This document shows, piece after piece, positions 14,137 to 25,260 of a stretch of 64,000 nucleotides of DNA. The notes under the pieces were generated by a model that saw only the letters and a program-made list of their open reading frames with translations, searched no databases and was not told the DNA's origin. Position 1 is the first letter of the stretch; every line of letters starts with the position of its first letter. Origin of the DNA: Apostichopus japonicus (lineage: Eukaryota; Echinodermata; Holothuroidea; Aspidochirotida; Stichopodidae); NCBI RefSeq assembly GCF_037975245.1, contig NC_092565.1:4277499-4341498 (forward strand), in the 5' to 3' direction. The position numbers and the translations under genes are program-made.

Positions 14137-14789
14137 CCTGTTACTCTATTGGTAGTAACGATCAGACCTACACACCAAATTGAAAAAGAGAAATTGAATA
14201 TTTAAAATGAATCAAAACTTAAAGGTCAACAGTTTAGCCCTCGAATATGCTAGGAAATCAAATAACGGTCACTCATGCTGAAACTTCAAAAGGCATCAAG
14301 GCATTCTTTCTCACTGAGGCATTTTATTGCATATCTTGAACACTTTAATGTTTACATGAATAACTAGAAGAGTCAAAATCCCCCCGCCCCTTGAAATGAA
14401 ATACATTTAATAAATATATATTTTTTTTTGGTATATCTGGTAAATTTGTCCAATTATGTTCCAATAAAAGCAAACTTTGGCAAAATATTCTGTTCTCACG
14501 TTGGTGTTTGTTATCTTTAACATGAAAATTCCATCATTAATATATACCCAAAGGAAAATTTTCCGTTTAAAGCTAAAAAGTGCAATCTATTTGTATATAT
14601 ATATTTGTATATCTACTTGTACAACTCTTTACAAATGATACATTCAGTTTATTTTCTAACACAAATCACAAAATAAATGAACAAAGTGATATAAATCTTA
14701 CGTTTATCTGTTCGCGTTATCAACCAAAAAAGTACTTTAATTTGAAAATGAGCCCGGATGTGTAAAAAAAAAAGTTTTTAACATTGAAT

Positions 14790-15110
14790 CCGAAATGTCT
14801 GATATCTGGCATTGTGTAGTTTTAGTGGAATTCGTATTCCGATAACTGAAATTTAATTTGAGATATCTGAATTAGAAATCCAGATATCTAACTGATACTT
14901 TCATATATCGGAAATAAACATTGAGATGTATCGAATTCAATTTCAGATATTTGAAATTGTAACCAACAAAAATAAATATATGTATAGACAAACAACGGAA
15001 AACCGAGTGGGAAATTATAAAACAATTGAAACTGAGAACAAAGAAATTTAATTAAAATTAAGGATATCTGAAAGTAATTTGAGGTATCTCAAATTCCGGA
15101 TTACATGTTA
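14790..15110. repeat. Cluster of ATATCTGAAAT-type inverted motifs
   Basis: GATATCTGAA and its complement TTCAGATATC, with variants such as GAGATATCTGAAT and CAGATATTTGAA, recur in both orientations over about 320 bp. Copies of AATTCGTATTCCGATA and CAAATTCCGGATTAC sit toward the ends. This looks like a decayed fold-back/MITE element; exact ends were not resolved. Confidence 0.4.
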
Positions 15111-16861
15111 GAAACGGCTATCTGTCATACGGATTCACGATACCGTAATATATTATATAATAAAAGTTGATAGCTTAAAACTTTACATGAAGAGTGCGTA
15201 TGACGATAGCTCGCATAATAACAGGCTATAAGTTTCTATTGCGATACATGTAGGTCAAGCGTGCATTGTTCTATTTATAAAACAAGACAGTTTCCCTGTA
15301 CTATAAATTGTATATATTAACTTGCCGTTATCTTAAAGCCAAGTTAAACATTAAATATTTATTAATAAACTAAGAAGGAAAGAGAGATAGACAGATAGAA
15401 AATTCAAAGGAATGAACTATGAAAGAAATTTTCTCAATATTGAGGGGAAAAACCGGGAATATAAGCTGTTAAATTTGCTTATCATTTTGATAATGAAAGA
15501 CTTCCATAGCTGATGTATTTTTTATTAAAGCAACTTTATAAGGACCAAAATATATTAAATAATGAATTTTAAATTAACCTTCAATTAACGAAAAGTGCTC
15601 TTAATTGCAATCTTAATATTTTAGTTATACTCAGTAGGTTTTGGTAAATTGCCAACCAACTAGATGCTTTAAATGAACGCAGATGAAATAATAAATGTTA
15701 TCAAAGAAATTGTAATATTATTACATTCTTATATTCTTATATTAGCCAAAATAGGATCCAGCAGTTACAATATTTAATCTGATAGAAAAGTTGTTAACAA
15801 TTAAAAAAAAAGGGTCAAAATCAACGATAATATCTATAAAAATCAATACTAAACGTCACATAAAAAAATACAAAATTAAGATAGGTCTAATCCTCATAAT
15901 ATTTTTTTATGAAGTAGCAAAAACTCACCTTTTCTTGATTGTGATATTCTGCAGGGCTGTGATAACTAATTTCTAATTTCACGCTGGTATTCTCCGATGT
16001 GTATGTAGGCCTATGACTGAAAAGCTGTTTGTACTTCTCAAACTTCGGCTAATTCGGATTTGGACCACTTTGGTTGTCTGACACTTTAGCTTATAGGTTT
16101 AGATTTTAAAATGAGAAATTCCCTTTGGTCTTTATCCCTTCATTAATTATCTACCACTTGAGTAAATGGCAACTGTTTTGCTTTATAGAGTTACACGAGC
16201 AACTTCTCACGGTATCTGTCAATTTCAAGCTTGGCCTAATGCATATTCATACCGATTCAACCAATACCAGTGTCGGTCACGCTTCATGAATATTAACGAC
16301 ACTTGAGCAAACACTTGTTGATTGCAAACTTATTATGGTGTGTTTGTGGTTCGGGCTTCAACGAATTAATGTTTTGTAGCTTACCGTGAACTGGGATGTG
16401 CCTATTAACACATCCCTGTTATGGACAGTGGGTTAGCCACAGTAAGATCGGAAAAGGGCTTTTATACTTTTACTTAAAAATAAAGTCGGATGTAATCTCC
16501 AAAAAAAGCATTTGTATTTGAACTGGATCTCTCGAGTCAGATTTTAACTTATTGTTGTTATTGAAGAGAAAATGTTAAAACAAAAACTTTGATGTATAAC
16601 TTAGTAACTTAGCGAGCGCTGTGAGCATTTTTCGTTTCCCTATTATATTTGTCAGGGAGCAAAATTGACTCTCACATTAAAACAGTTAGCTGATAACAAC
16701 AAAATCAATGACGTCATTGCGGTTGATGATTTGCAAAAGCACCGTGGTTTCTCTTTATGTTTTTTCATAAACATGTGTTTTATAAAATGTATTTGCTGGA
16801 GAGGAAGAAAATCAGAATGTGCATTGCTTTCATGTTAAACAAATAAAATAATCAGATATTG

Positions 16862-16900
16862 CAACAACAATAACAATAACAACAACAATAAACATCAGCA
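16862..16900 (+). repeat. (CAA/AAT)n microsatellite
   Basis: CAACAACAATAACAATAAC-type trinucleotide repeat, about 35-40 bp. Confidence 0.7.
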
Positions 16901-18543
16901 CAAAATAAACCTATGGTCTCTTTTGAAGTCACAATGGGTTATCTTTGCTGTTAGATATAGGCAATGCATCGTTCGAAACTATCAACAAAGAACGTTTTCT
17001 TGGAGGTTGGAGTGTCGAGAATAAAATAAGTTTAATGCTCAACGAGGGACGATGCTCTGCAGAGCGGTTTGATCACAGTTTAAGAATTTTGACCAAAGGT
17101 GACCATGATCTAGCATATTTGGACCAATGCAGCGTATGGTAGCTTTTTGGCAAGTGTTCATATCATCTTTCTGACATTATTTTCTCATCTGCAGGTGGAA
17201 GTGCATTATATTGAGTAACGGTCACATGAGGAACCGCCACTCTATTGAGTAACGTTCATTACATGGAAATACATTTAGCTCCAGTTAGTGTGTAAGAGAC
17301 TGCATGCAGCAGCCTCAACAACTTCTTCCAAAGGGTTTGAAAATCCAGCCAGCCAGAATCAGCTAAACGAAAAAGAAGAAAACAAACGATGTTGTTGCGG
17401 TTTGCCCGAGAATGAAAGAAGCTTATTGCTTGAAAGAGGATGGTTTAGAGACTTGATCATTAATTATCATCATTTTCTTCACTATTTTGTATGGGTAACA
17501 CCGTACATATTTTACTTGAGCCATGTACTCTGCAATTACAGTGCTTGGCATGTTTATTGCGTTAACTGAAATAAATCAATAACAACACGAGGACTCTCTG
17601 CTCTTGGCAAAACAAAGTTTGTAGCGTATACAATGCCACGTGCATGGGCATACCATTGAACCCTGTATTTTAGAGTACACTTTTTTTAAATTTTATGTTG
17701 TCTTGAATTGAAATGTCCCTTATTTTTCTAACGATGTCCAGTTTTGACATTTTAGATGTCCCTCTAATGCCAACCGGCGTCGCTACCAACGCGCTGGATG
17801 CATGGAAGGTTGCTCGAATGAAGTACTTCTGTGTACATTCACGTGCACCAGCTTCCAGCCTAAGCTATAGACCTTTATATGTCCAGTCATTCAGAATGGA
17901 GGCTTTATACTTTCTTGTATTGTGTCTTATATAAGGTGATCGATAATTATATGTACATGATGGTGATATTAATTATATGGAATTATATCAGAGTAACCCA
18001 ATATGCCTATAGCCAGCAGATATTATTTTTACATCTCCCAAAAATCTGCTCTGACTCAACATCATCATTTTATCATTTCATATCATTTTAATCAGTTTCC
18101 TCGGGCAGTTTCAAGTTTTCGGACTCAGCACAACGAAATGCACCTTTCTTGTCAATATCTAAAATAACAACTTCAGGGTGGTATCCAAAAATTACACAAT
18201 TAAAGTAGTATGTCCTAACACAAAGAGGTTGAAAATGTAGATAATTATTAATTACATTAGGCTGTTGTCTGACGTTAACACCCAACTGCTTACTTATGAG
18301 CCCTGTATAATGCCCTAATGCAAAAGAACGCCAATGCCCTCTCTCCTACCGATCAAATTATATCTAACGCAATCAAACAATAATTGTCGTTGAAATTATG
18401 AACAACTTCATTATGTTCCTGATGTCTAAATCGAAGTGGAAAATATGGAGACACCTTGCAGTAAACTCCGTCCATTAAGCAGGCCGTCAGATGTTAGAAG
18501 CGTCGCCTTGAATTATGACTTGGTGACTTGTGATAACTGATGT

Positions 18544-19024
18544 CTATGGCAAGCCATATGTGAAATAATTCGATAAACCGAGTTAATCGCCGTTAAACTC
18601 TGTTTTTCGATCGATAAACTGAGTTTATCGACTGGATAACCGTGTTTTTCGCGATAAACTCAGTTTATCGAGCGAAAAGCAGAGTTAACGGCGATAAACT
18701 CGGTTTATCGATTTATTGCACATGTGGCGTGCCATATCCAATTCGATAAACTCGGTTTATCGAACGATAAACTGAGTTTATCGATAAACTGAGTTTATCG
18801 ATAAACTTAGTTTATCGAGCGAAAAACATAGTTCGCATTAGATAAACTCGGTTTATCGCCGATAATCTTAGTTTATTGAGGTAACCCTGCTTTTCGCTCG
18901 ATAACTGAGTTTATCACGAAAAACACGGTTATCAATTCGATAAACTGAGTTTATCGATCGAAAAACAGAGTTTAACGGCGATAAACTCGGTTTATCCAAT
19001 TATTGCACATATGGCTTGCCATAG
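18544..19024. mobile_element. 481-bp fold-back element made of a 19-bp palindrome
   Basis: The element begins CTATGGCAAGCCATATGTG and ends with the exact inverse (CACATATGGCTTGCCATAG). It is flanked by a direct ATGT (18540-18543 and 19025-19028), a possible 4-bp target duplication. Both arms are packed with about ten copies of the palindrome CGATAAACTCAGTTTATCG and variants, interleaved with CGAAAAACAGAGTTAACGG blocks, so over 150 bp of each arm pairs with the other. The left half (about 18544-18738) is itself a hairpin whose inner end carries a degenerate copy of the terminal sequence, so the whole looks like two nested or dimerised units. There is no coding capacity. Confidence 0.75.
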
Positions 19025-19540
19025 ATGTCCACAGGATGAGCAGTGTGTATCTGTTGGAACACATTGAAAAAGGATAACTCTGTATACTGTATGTAGCAGG
19101 ACTTGGCAATGGGATGCTTTAAGGACGTTTGATGTAAGAGCACGTGGATGATATTATAATATCATTGGCTGGAAGATAAATTACTCTCATCGTCAAAGTC
19201 TATCTATTTTGTTCTTTCATGCAGATGTCTTCATGAACTCAAGATCTATTTTTGCTTGTAACATGCACAATTGGATGTTTCTTCATTGCTGTCGTATGTT
19301 ACAAGGTATCTTCCGAGTGGTACAAAATAACATATGGTTATTGCGAAATATCGAACAATAAAGTTTGTATAACGGTTGCCAATATGCTGTTTTGAAAGGG
19401 TACACTATAAGAGGAATCCCAATATCAATTTGTGAACGCCACGATGAAGAATGGGACAGAGCTTTCGCTTACACCAAACGACTGAATTAATATCCCCGTG
19501 GTATAGAGGGGGCGATACCAAAATTCGTTTGTGGTGGGGG

Positions 19541-20153
19541 TGTTACTAAAACGAATGACAATTGCGTTACACATAACGAATGACAATATGTTGTACACAC
19601 TAAAAAAATGCGTTGACTAAAACGAATGACAGTGAATGACAGCACAGACATTTGCTTCAACCGGATATCACAGTTCAGACTTCGTGGGTATCTAGATCTA
19701 GTAAAGTAAGGACAAGATAAAAACGCACCTTATAGTAAGCGAAATTGTAAGTCTGATATTAAAAAGTAAATTTAACGTCATTTTTCCGATATTAATTGTT
19801 ACAAACTAACAATACTATAATCTTGAAACGGCTTCAGTTATCTTTCTATATATATCTACAGAGGTGAAAAGCACAGCACTCCACCGCATTCTCACACAAA
19901 ATCTTTCCCTGTGGTTTCTATCCGTAAATTACACCAAACCCCTACAACCACGTACATGCGATTTTCCTCAAATCATTTTTGCGCAGAAAACCAATAACCG
20001 CATTTACTCCACTCCGTTAATCATTCTATCTCCACTCAATACTGTCCTTCGTTGTCATTCGCTGTCATTCGCTGTCATTCGCAAATGATAATTTACCCTG
20101 TACAAAGTCAATTGTCATTCGGTCATTCGCTGTCATTCGTTTTAGTTTGTCCC
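19541..20153. mobile_element. Candidate non-autonomous element with CGAATGACA repeats
   Basis: The left end carries ACTAAAACGAATGACA plus several CGAATGACA copies. The right end carries the inverted series (GCTGTCATTCG repeats, CTGTCATTCGTTTTAGT). GTGGTGGGGG occurs directly outside both ends (19531-19540 and 20154-20163), consistent with a target duplication, although the two outermost ends match imperfectly. No transposase is seen. Confidence 0.5.
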
Positions 20154-20651
20154 GTGGTGGGGGAAGGTAACGTTGTCACGTTCTATCAGGCGGGTTTGGA
20201 CTCAGAATCGAAAGTCAACGTGGCTGTTGCATGAACTTGATATATCTTTTGAAAACTATTCGCGTACACAGTCAATAGGAGTTCCGGGCATAGACAAATT
20301 TACAAAACGGCTTTTGTGCAAGTTCAACGTTAAAATTAGACCCCTAGTAAGCGCTATAGAACCTCCTCATACTAGCATATAGTTGGCGCGATACGTAAAA
20401 TACATACGGGTAGGCTTTGGAAAATGCCGTGCATATAAAAAAAGTGACGGTAAAGACTTATAAAGTGCTTAATGTGGTTCCGTAAAGGATTGACGATGTA
20501 CGGACTATACCTGCGTTAGCTATGTAATTATGAACGATGATGGAAAACATATTATAACATGATACATAACATTAGTAATGCCGGATTAATTCCCACAAGT
20601 AGCCAACAGAGCCGTAGATAGAGATTCTCTAGCCACGGCTATAGTTGCCAA

Positions 20652-22384
20652 AGTAAAACAGCGACCTCTATTACGAAACTGGTTTTGCGCGATCTAATGT
20701 CATGAGGAATAATGACATAATGATGAGCTGTCTAGTCTACACCGGCGAATACATGTAAGTTGATGCCACAAAGATACTACAAATGTAGCCGGAATATTTT
20801 CCACACGCTTACAAAATTAAACAGCGAACTCTATTACGAACTGGTATTGCGCGATCTAATTTCAAGAGAAATGATGACATCATTTATGTAAATAATGATG
20901 AGCTGCCTACACCGGCGGCGAGATTTTTTTTCCCAGCGCGGTAAAGGCCATCATTTGCATACCTCGCTTCTCATTGGCTTTTGATGCTGAATTAGGAGGT
21001 TCTTGCTTACGCTATGCGTGTGTGTATGTACATGAACATACACGTGCACGCAGTGGATCGTGATTCGCATACACGTGCTGTATGAACTGGGGACTGTCTT
21101 GAGACAACTTTGTTTAAAAAATTGTTAAAATGTTTTTTCTTTGCTTTTGCGCGAACTTGTCTGTGTACATTTACATCCATAAGTTCGTAAAACAATACTG
21201 CGACCATGGACTGTGAGTGTACACGTCTCATTGTAGATGACTGTCCGTCTTTGAAGGTAATGATTACTTACTACTTAGGTTGATGATCCAAACCTGAAAA
21301 GCCAATAAATCGAATAAGTAAGTTTTGACAAGTGATGGTGGAACTTGCTGTACAGAGTACAGCGATGGCAATGTACGCAGATAAGTACCAGGCGCAAGTT
21401 GGTTGCTTCAAAACTGTTTAGAAACATTGGACAGCTTGACCGTTTCTGGTTGACTATTTACTTGAGATGCTTTTAAACTTTAAACTGATAGACTCTTAAT
21501 TTTGAGCATAGACATGATTTGAATTTCAAAATTATGACCCTTTGAAACGGTTTATTATGACCCTTTGGCACCGTTTTCAGATAATATAATGCGAAAGATA
21601 TAGGCCTAGTATTTAGTCATGCATGTTAGTATAGTACCACTGCCACTGTGGATTATAGTTATTGAACACAGAAATTGTCTTACGTTTATATTATAAGGTG
21701 ATTCAGTTTTGTATCATCTTTAAACTGTTTCGGTTTGATTTAACTTCTTTAAACTTACAGCATCAGAATTGTGCGATACATAACCACAGACCCTCTACAT
21801 CCGTGGCATAACACACTGAAAAATAAATTTAGTCTACTCAAACGCGTACCATTGTACATTCTGTTGCTAGACTGTTTTCCTTTTTATTTGAGTGTAGCAA
21901 AGTGGCCTTGTGAAATGTGGTATGTGACGAGCGATTCAGTGCATCAGCTGCTAGTTGATATTGTAATGAATCTTATGTATACGGAGCCCAGCCAATGAGA
22001 AGCGAGGTATGCAAATGATGGCCTTTACCGCGCTGGGAAAAAAAAATCTCGCACACCGGCGAATACATGTAAATTGAGGGCACAAAGATACTACAAATGT
22101 AGCCGAAATATTTTCCACACGTTTACAAAGGTAAACAGCGACCTCTATTACGAACTGGTATTGTGTGATCTAATTTCAAGAGAAATTATGACATCAATTA
22201 TGTACATAATGATGAGCTGCCTACACCGGCGATTACATGTACGTTGAGGCCACAAAGATATTACAAATTTAGCCGGAAAATGGTCCACAAGCTGACAAAA
22301 TTAAACAGCGACCTTAATTCTTAACTGTCTTGCACGATCTGTCATCATCTCAAGTGAATTTGTAAGTTGAATGATGGAACAGCT
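20652..22384 (+). repeat. 170-bp tandem repeat array, interrupted by a transposon
   Basis: The anchor TACACCGGCG occurs at 20738, 20908, (resuming after the insertion) 22053 and 22222, with a degenerate copy near 22384, giving a period of about 170 bp. Shared blocks in each unit include AATACATGTAAGTTGA, CACAAAGATACTACAAATGT, AAACAGCGACCTCTATTACG and ATGATGAGCTGCC. Units diverge by substitutions and small indels. A 1.1 kb element interrupts the third unit. Confidence 0.8.
20918..22052. mobile_element. 1135-bp long-TIR DNA element with 9-bp target duplication
   Basis: Terminal inverted repeats of about 62 bp, nearly perfect (one extra base in a T-run), start GCGAGA-T(8/9)-CCCAGCGCGG. ACACCGGCG flanks both sides (20909-20917 and 22053-22061). 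Because the host is a tandem array, the uninterrupted unit sequence is known from its neighbours, which confirms the duplication. A 9-bp duplication and long TIRs fit Mutator-like elements (Merlin-type is an alternative). No transposase ORF is seen, so it is probably non-autonomous. Confidence 0.8.
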
Positions 22385-25004
22385 TGCACCGGGGATTTGG
22401 CACTGATGTGATGTAGCCTGGCATCAGGGGGAACGCCAGCTGTAAGATATCGGGGAATGGGTAAAAACCAATTTCGCATGGGGTTTCATTCCTACTTCTG
22501 TATTTAAATATTTTGCAAAGAAAGTATTGTTTTCCAAAAGGGAGAGGGTACAATTTACATTAACGGTGAAGCACTTAAATTCGGCAGAGGGGCTGTTAAA
22601 GAAGTTGTAATGGTGGTAGAGGAGAGACTGAACTGTAGATACATATGGTAACCCCTAGCAACCCTACACAGAGACTTTACAAGGTTGCTATATATTGCTC
22701 ATTGGATGACGCATTACCATGTAAACTGCCAGAAGTATGCGTAGTTGGGCCCGTATAGTTATCATAATCAGGGTTTGCTTGTAAAAGATAAACCATTCAA
22801 AAACCGCATGAGTAAACAAAGTTTGCTAAACGGTCTAGCATTATGTTCTGAGTACCGTACTGTTTCTCTCGGACTGAAAGGTTAAAGAGCGACCCCTATT
22901 TAGCAACGCGAACTTCGATCTGAGTATACTGTACCGTACTTCTTGTCAACAATGCAACGTTGTGGTATGACAGGACTTGTAGATGGTGAAGAGATCGCGG
23001 TAAGCGTTGGGCCGGGGCAGGTGGAGGTGGAGGGGGGGGGGGGGAGGTTAGGAAGTAGGGGAGGCATAGGGGAAGGGAGACGGTTTCATGCTTGAGTATG
23101 CTTGAGTATGTTTCGGAAGTAATTTTCTAATTTCAGAAGACATTAATTAATTATTTAATTAATAAGTGATTTGTCTATATTGTCACGGCATGTATAGAGA
23201 CACATGAAGCAAATCACAAAGATCTAACACAGACCAGACGAAACCACGGTCTAATTTGTTTGAATTCATTAGAATTCAATGATTTACGTATTCCAACATG
23301 AGTTTAATCCCACGGTCCAATTAAATATTTTATCCGTACGGATACATATGTTGTGGGGTGTAGGGGGTGCATGTCAATCATGGGGTACAGGGACGCAATG
23401 ACAAATAATTGTAAAGTGGTCTGAAACGGATTACCTTTCTTTCGGAGGCTTGTTTTTCTCCACCCCCCCCCCTTCCCGCAGCGCACACCCAGCACTCATA
23501 TCGATAAATTTTCATAATTATGTGTAATATTATCACGAAGATAACAGAATGACATATGAAAGGAATATTCTAGGTAGTTTTTAAGGTGATTGCTCAACAT
23601 AAATCGTAGGGAAATTGTCCGCATCTTTAGGTATTAATAACCGCGTCCTCAAAGTAGTTTAGTCGAAGTTATGAATTCTTAAATGTTACTTTGTGTAGGC
23701 ATCTGGCAACACTGAGCAGAGTGAATGATGTTATCATGGCACTTGAGCTGAAATATTTTGGTTTTCCTTAATAACATCATTCAATCATTTATCAAGAAAG
23801 GTATACTATAAAATATTTCTACCACAAGAAGAAATTACTTTCATTTTGATGAAATTATTACGTACAGAGTTTATTGACAGCTTATTGACAGCTAAACAAG
23901 AATTTCAAATCATGTATGACATTTCAAGGATAAATCAACGAGAACAAAATTGTGTTAGGAAAGAAGAGCCATTGAAGAACATTTACCATAACGGCACCCA
24001 TGTTCCAAAAATAATCCACTTCTTGCAGAAAAGTAGGGTATATCTTGTGAAAGAGCGTTACATTCAACCAATCATATCACGAGTTATGGGCAAGATATTG
24101 AGATGGGAGGGGAGGGTGCGGGGGAGGGGGGGAGGGGTGAACGAACAGCGTAAAACGTGTTTCTCTTTAAGATAAGGGTATTATCTGCCACTGGTTAATC
24201 CCTTTAAACGTCTTCGCTTTTTTCTTCTTTGTTTTGGAAAAAGTTTCATTTTCATCATCGATAGAAGACACGAAGACACAGTGTGTACAAAGGTTAAACT
24301 GGAAGCAAGCAGGTGTGGTGTAGCAGATGTATACATGAAAAACAAAATGTTATGTTTTTTTGTGTGAGAACTCTCTATAGTGTTGTTTCGGGTGACCTTG
24401 GGTTATGTGTCGTATAGGGTTCCAACTTCAAGCTAATTTTATGAAATAAGACTTGAATGCCGATGTTTTGTATTTAAATTGAAATGCATCTAGTTTTGAT
24501 GTGTCTATCCAGTTTTTCATGTCACAAATTAGATGCAAATTTTGCCAACCCCCCCCCCACCCACCTCCTCAAAAAAGCTTTTCAATATGCATCTATGACG
24601 TCACACCTGTTTGCATCAAGTTGAGTATTGGCAGGCTTCTACAGCGCCATGTCATCACAGAATTTGGGTATCTCGAGAATTTGACATGGGCAGTCCTCAC
24701 TTTAAAATGTCGAAATAAGTTCGCCTCTATATATTTTTTTTTATCATGAATCATGTAACTTCCACACAAGGCTATACGCAAATCCTAAATGTCGTTATTT
24801 CTACTCCATAAACTCTAAATTAAAAGAGACTTTGATTTATAATAAAAGAAGACAGTGTGTTATTTTTTCTTGAAAACGGTTTAAGAATAAAGGAAGTAAG
24901 ACTAGAAATGAGGAAAAATGTCACTAAATGACCTAAGCTTTATGCAGCAACTTGTTCCATTAGTTGTTATTCTTTATCCTGCCGTGTCGTTACCAAGACA
25001 GAAC

Positions 25005-25260
25005 ATCTCTCTCTCTCTCCACTTCTCTCTCCCTTATAACGCTGACATCTGAAGTAAAAAAAAATAATAACCACCTCCTCCTCTCTCTCTCTTATTAATA
25101 TACATAGAAACACAAGGCGAGACATAATTCCAGCTCGCGACTGCAGATTCTTCGTTCAATAACAACCACGCTCGTATATTTGCTACAATAAATTGCATTG
25201 AAATTACAAGGAGAAGAGAACAGAGAGAGAGTGAGTGAAACAGAGAGAGAAAAAGAGAAA
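25005..25260. repeat. CT/GA-rich simple sequence
   Basis: CTCTCTCTCTCTCC runs near 25008-25035 and 25076-25095, and AGAGAGAGAGTGAGTG/GAGAGAGAAA runs near 25215-25265. This type of DNA is frequent upstream of animal genes; it lies about 2.5 kb before the ATOH8 start. Confidence 0.6.

Noticed and set aside
16945-17142. 65-aa ORF (MLLDIGNASFETINKERFLG...)
   Set aside because: Looks slightly protein-like, but there is no recognised family, no acceptor/donor pair and no neighbouring exon.
23846-24175. 109-aa ORF (MMKLLRTEFIDSLL...)
   Set aside because: AT-rich translation ending in a G-run artefact; no splice signals or family.
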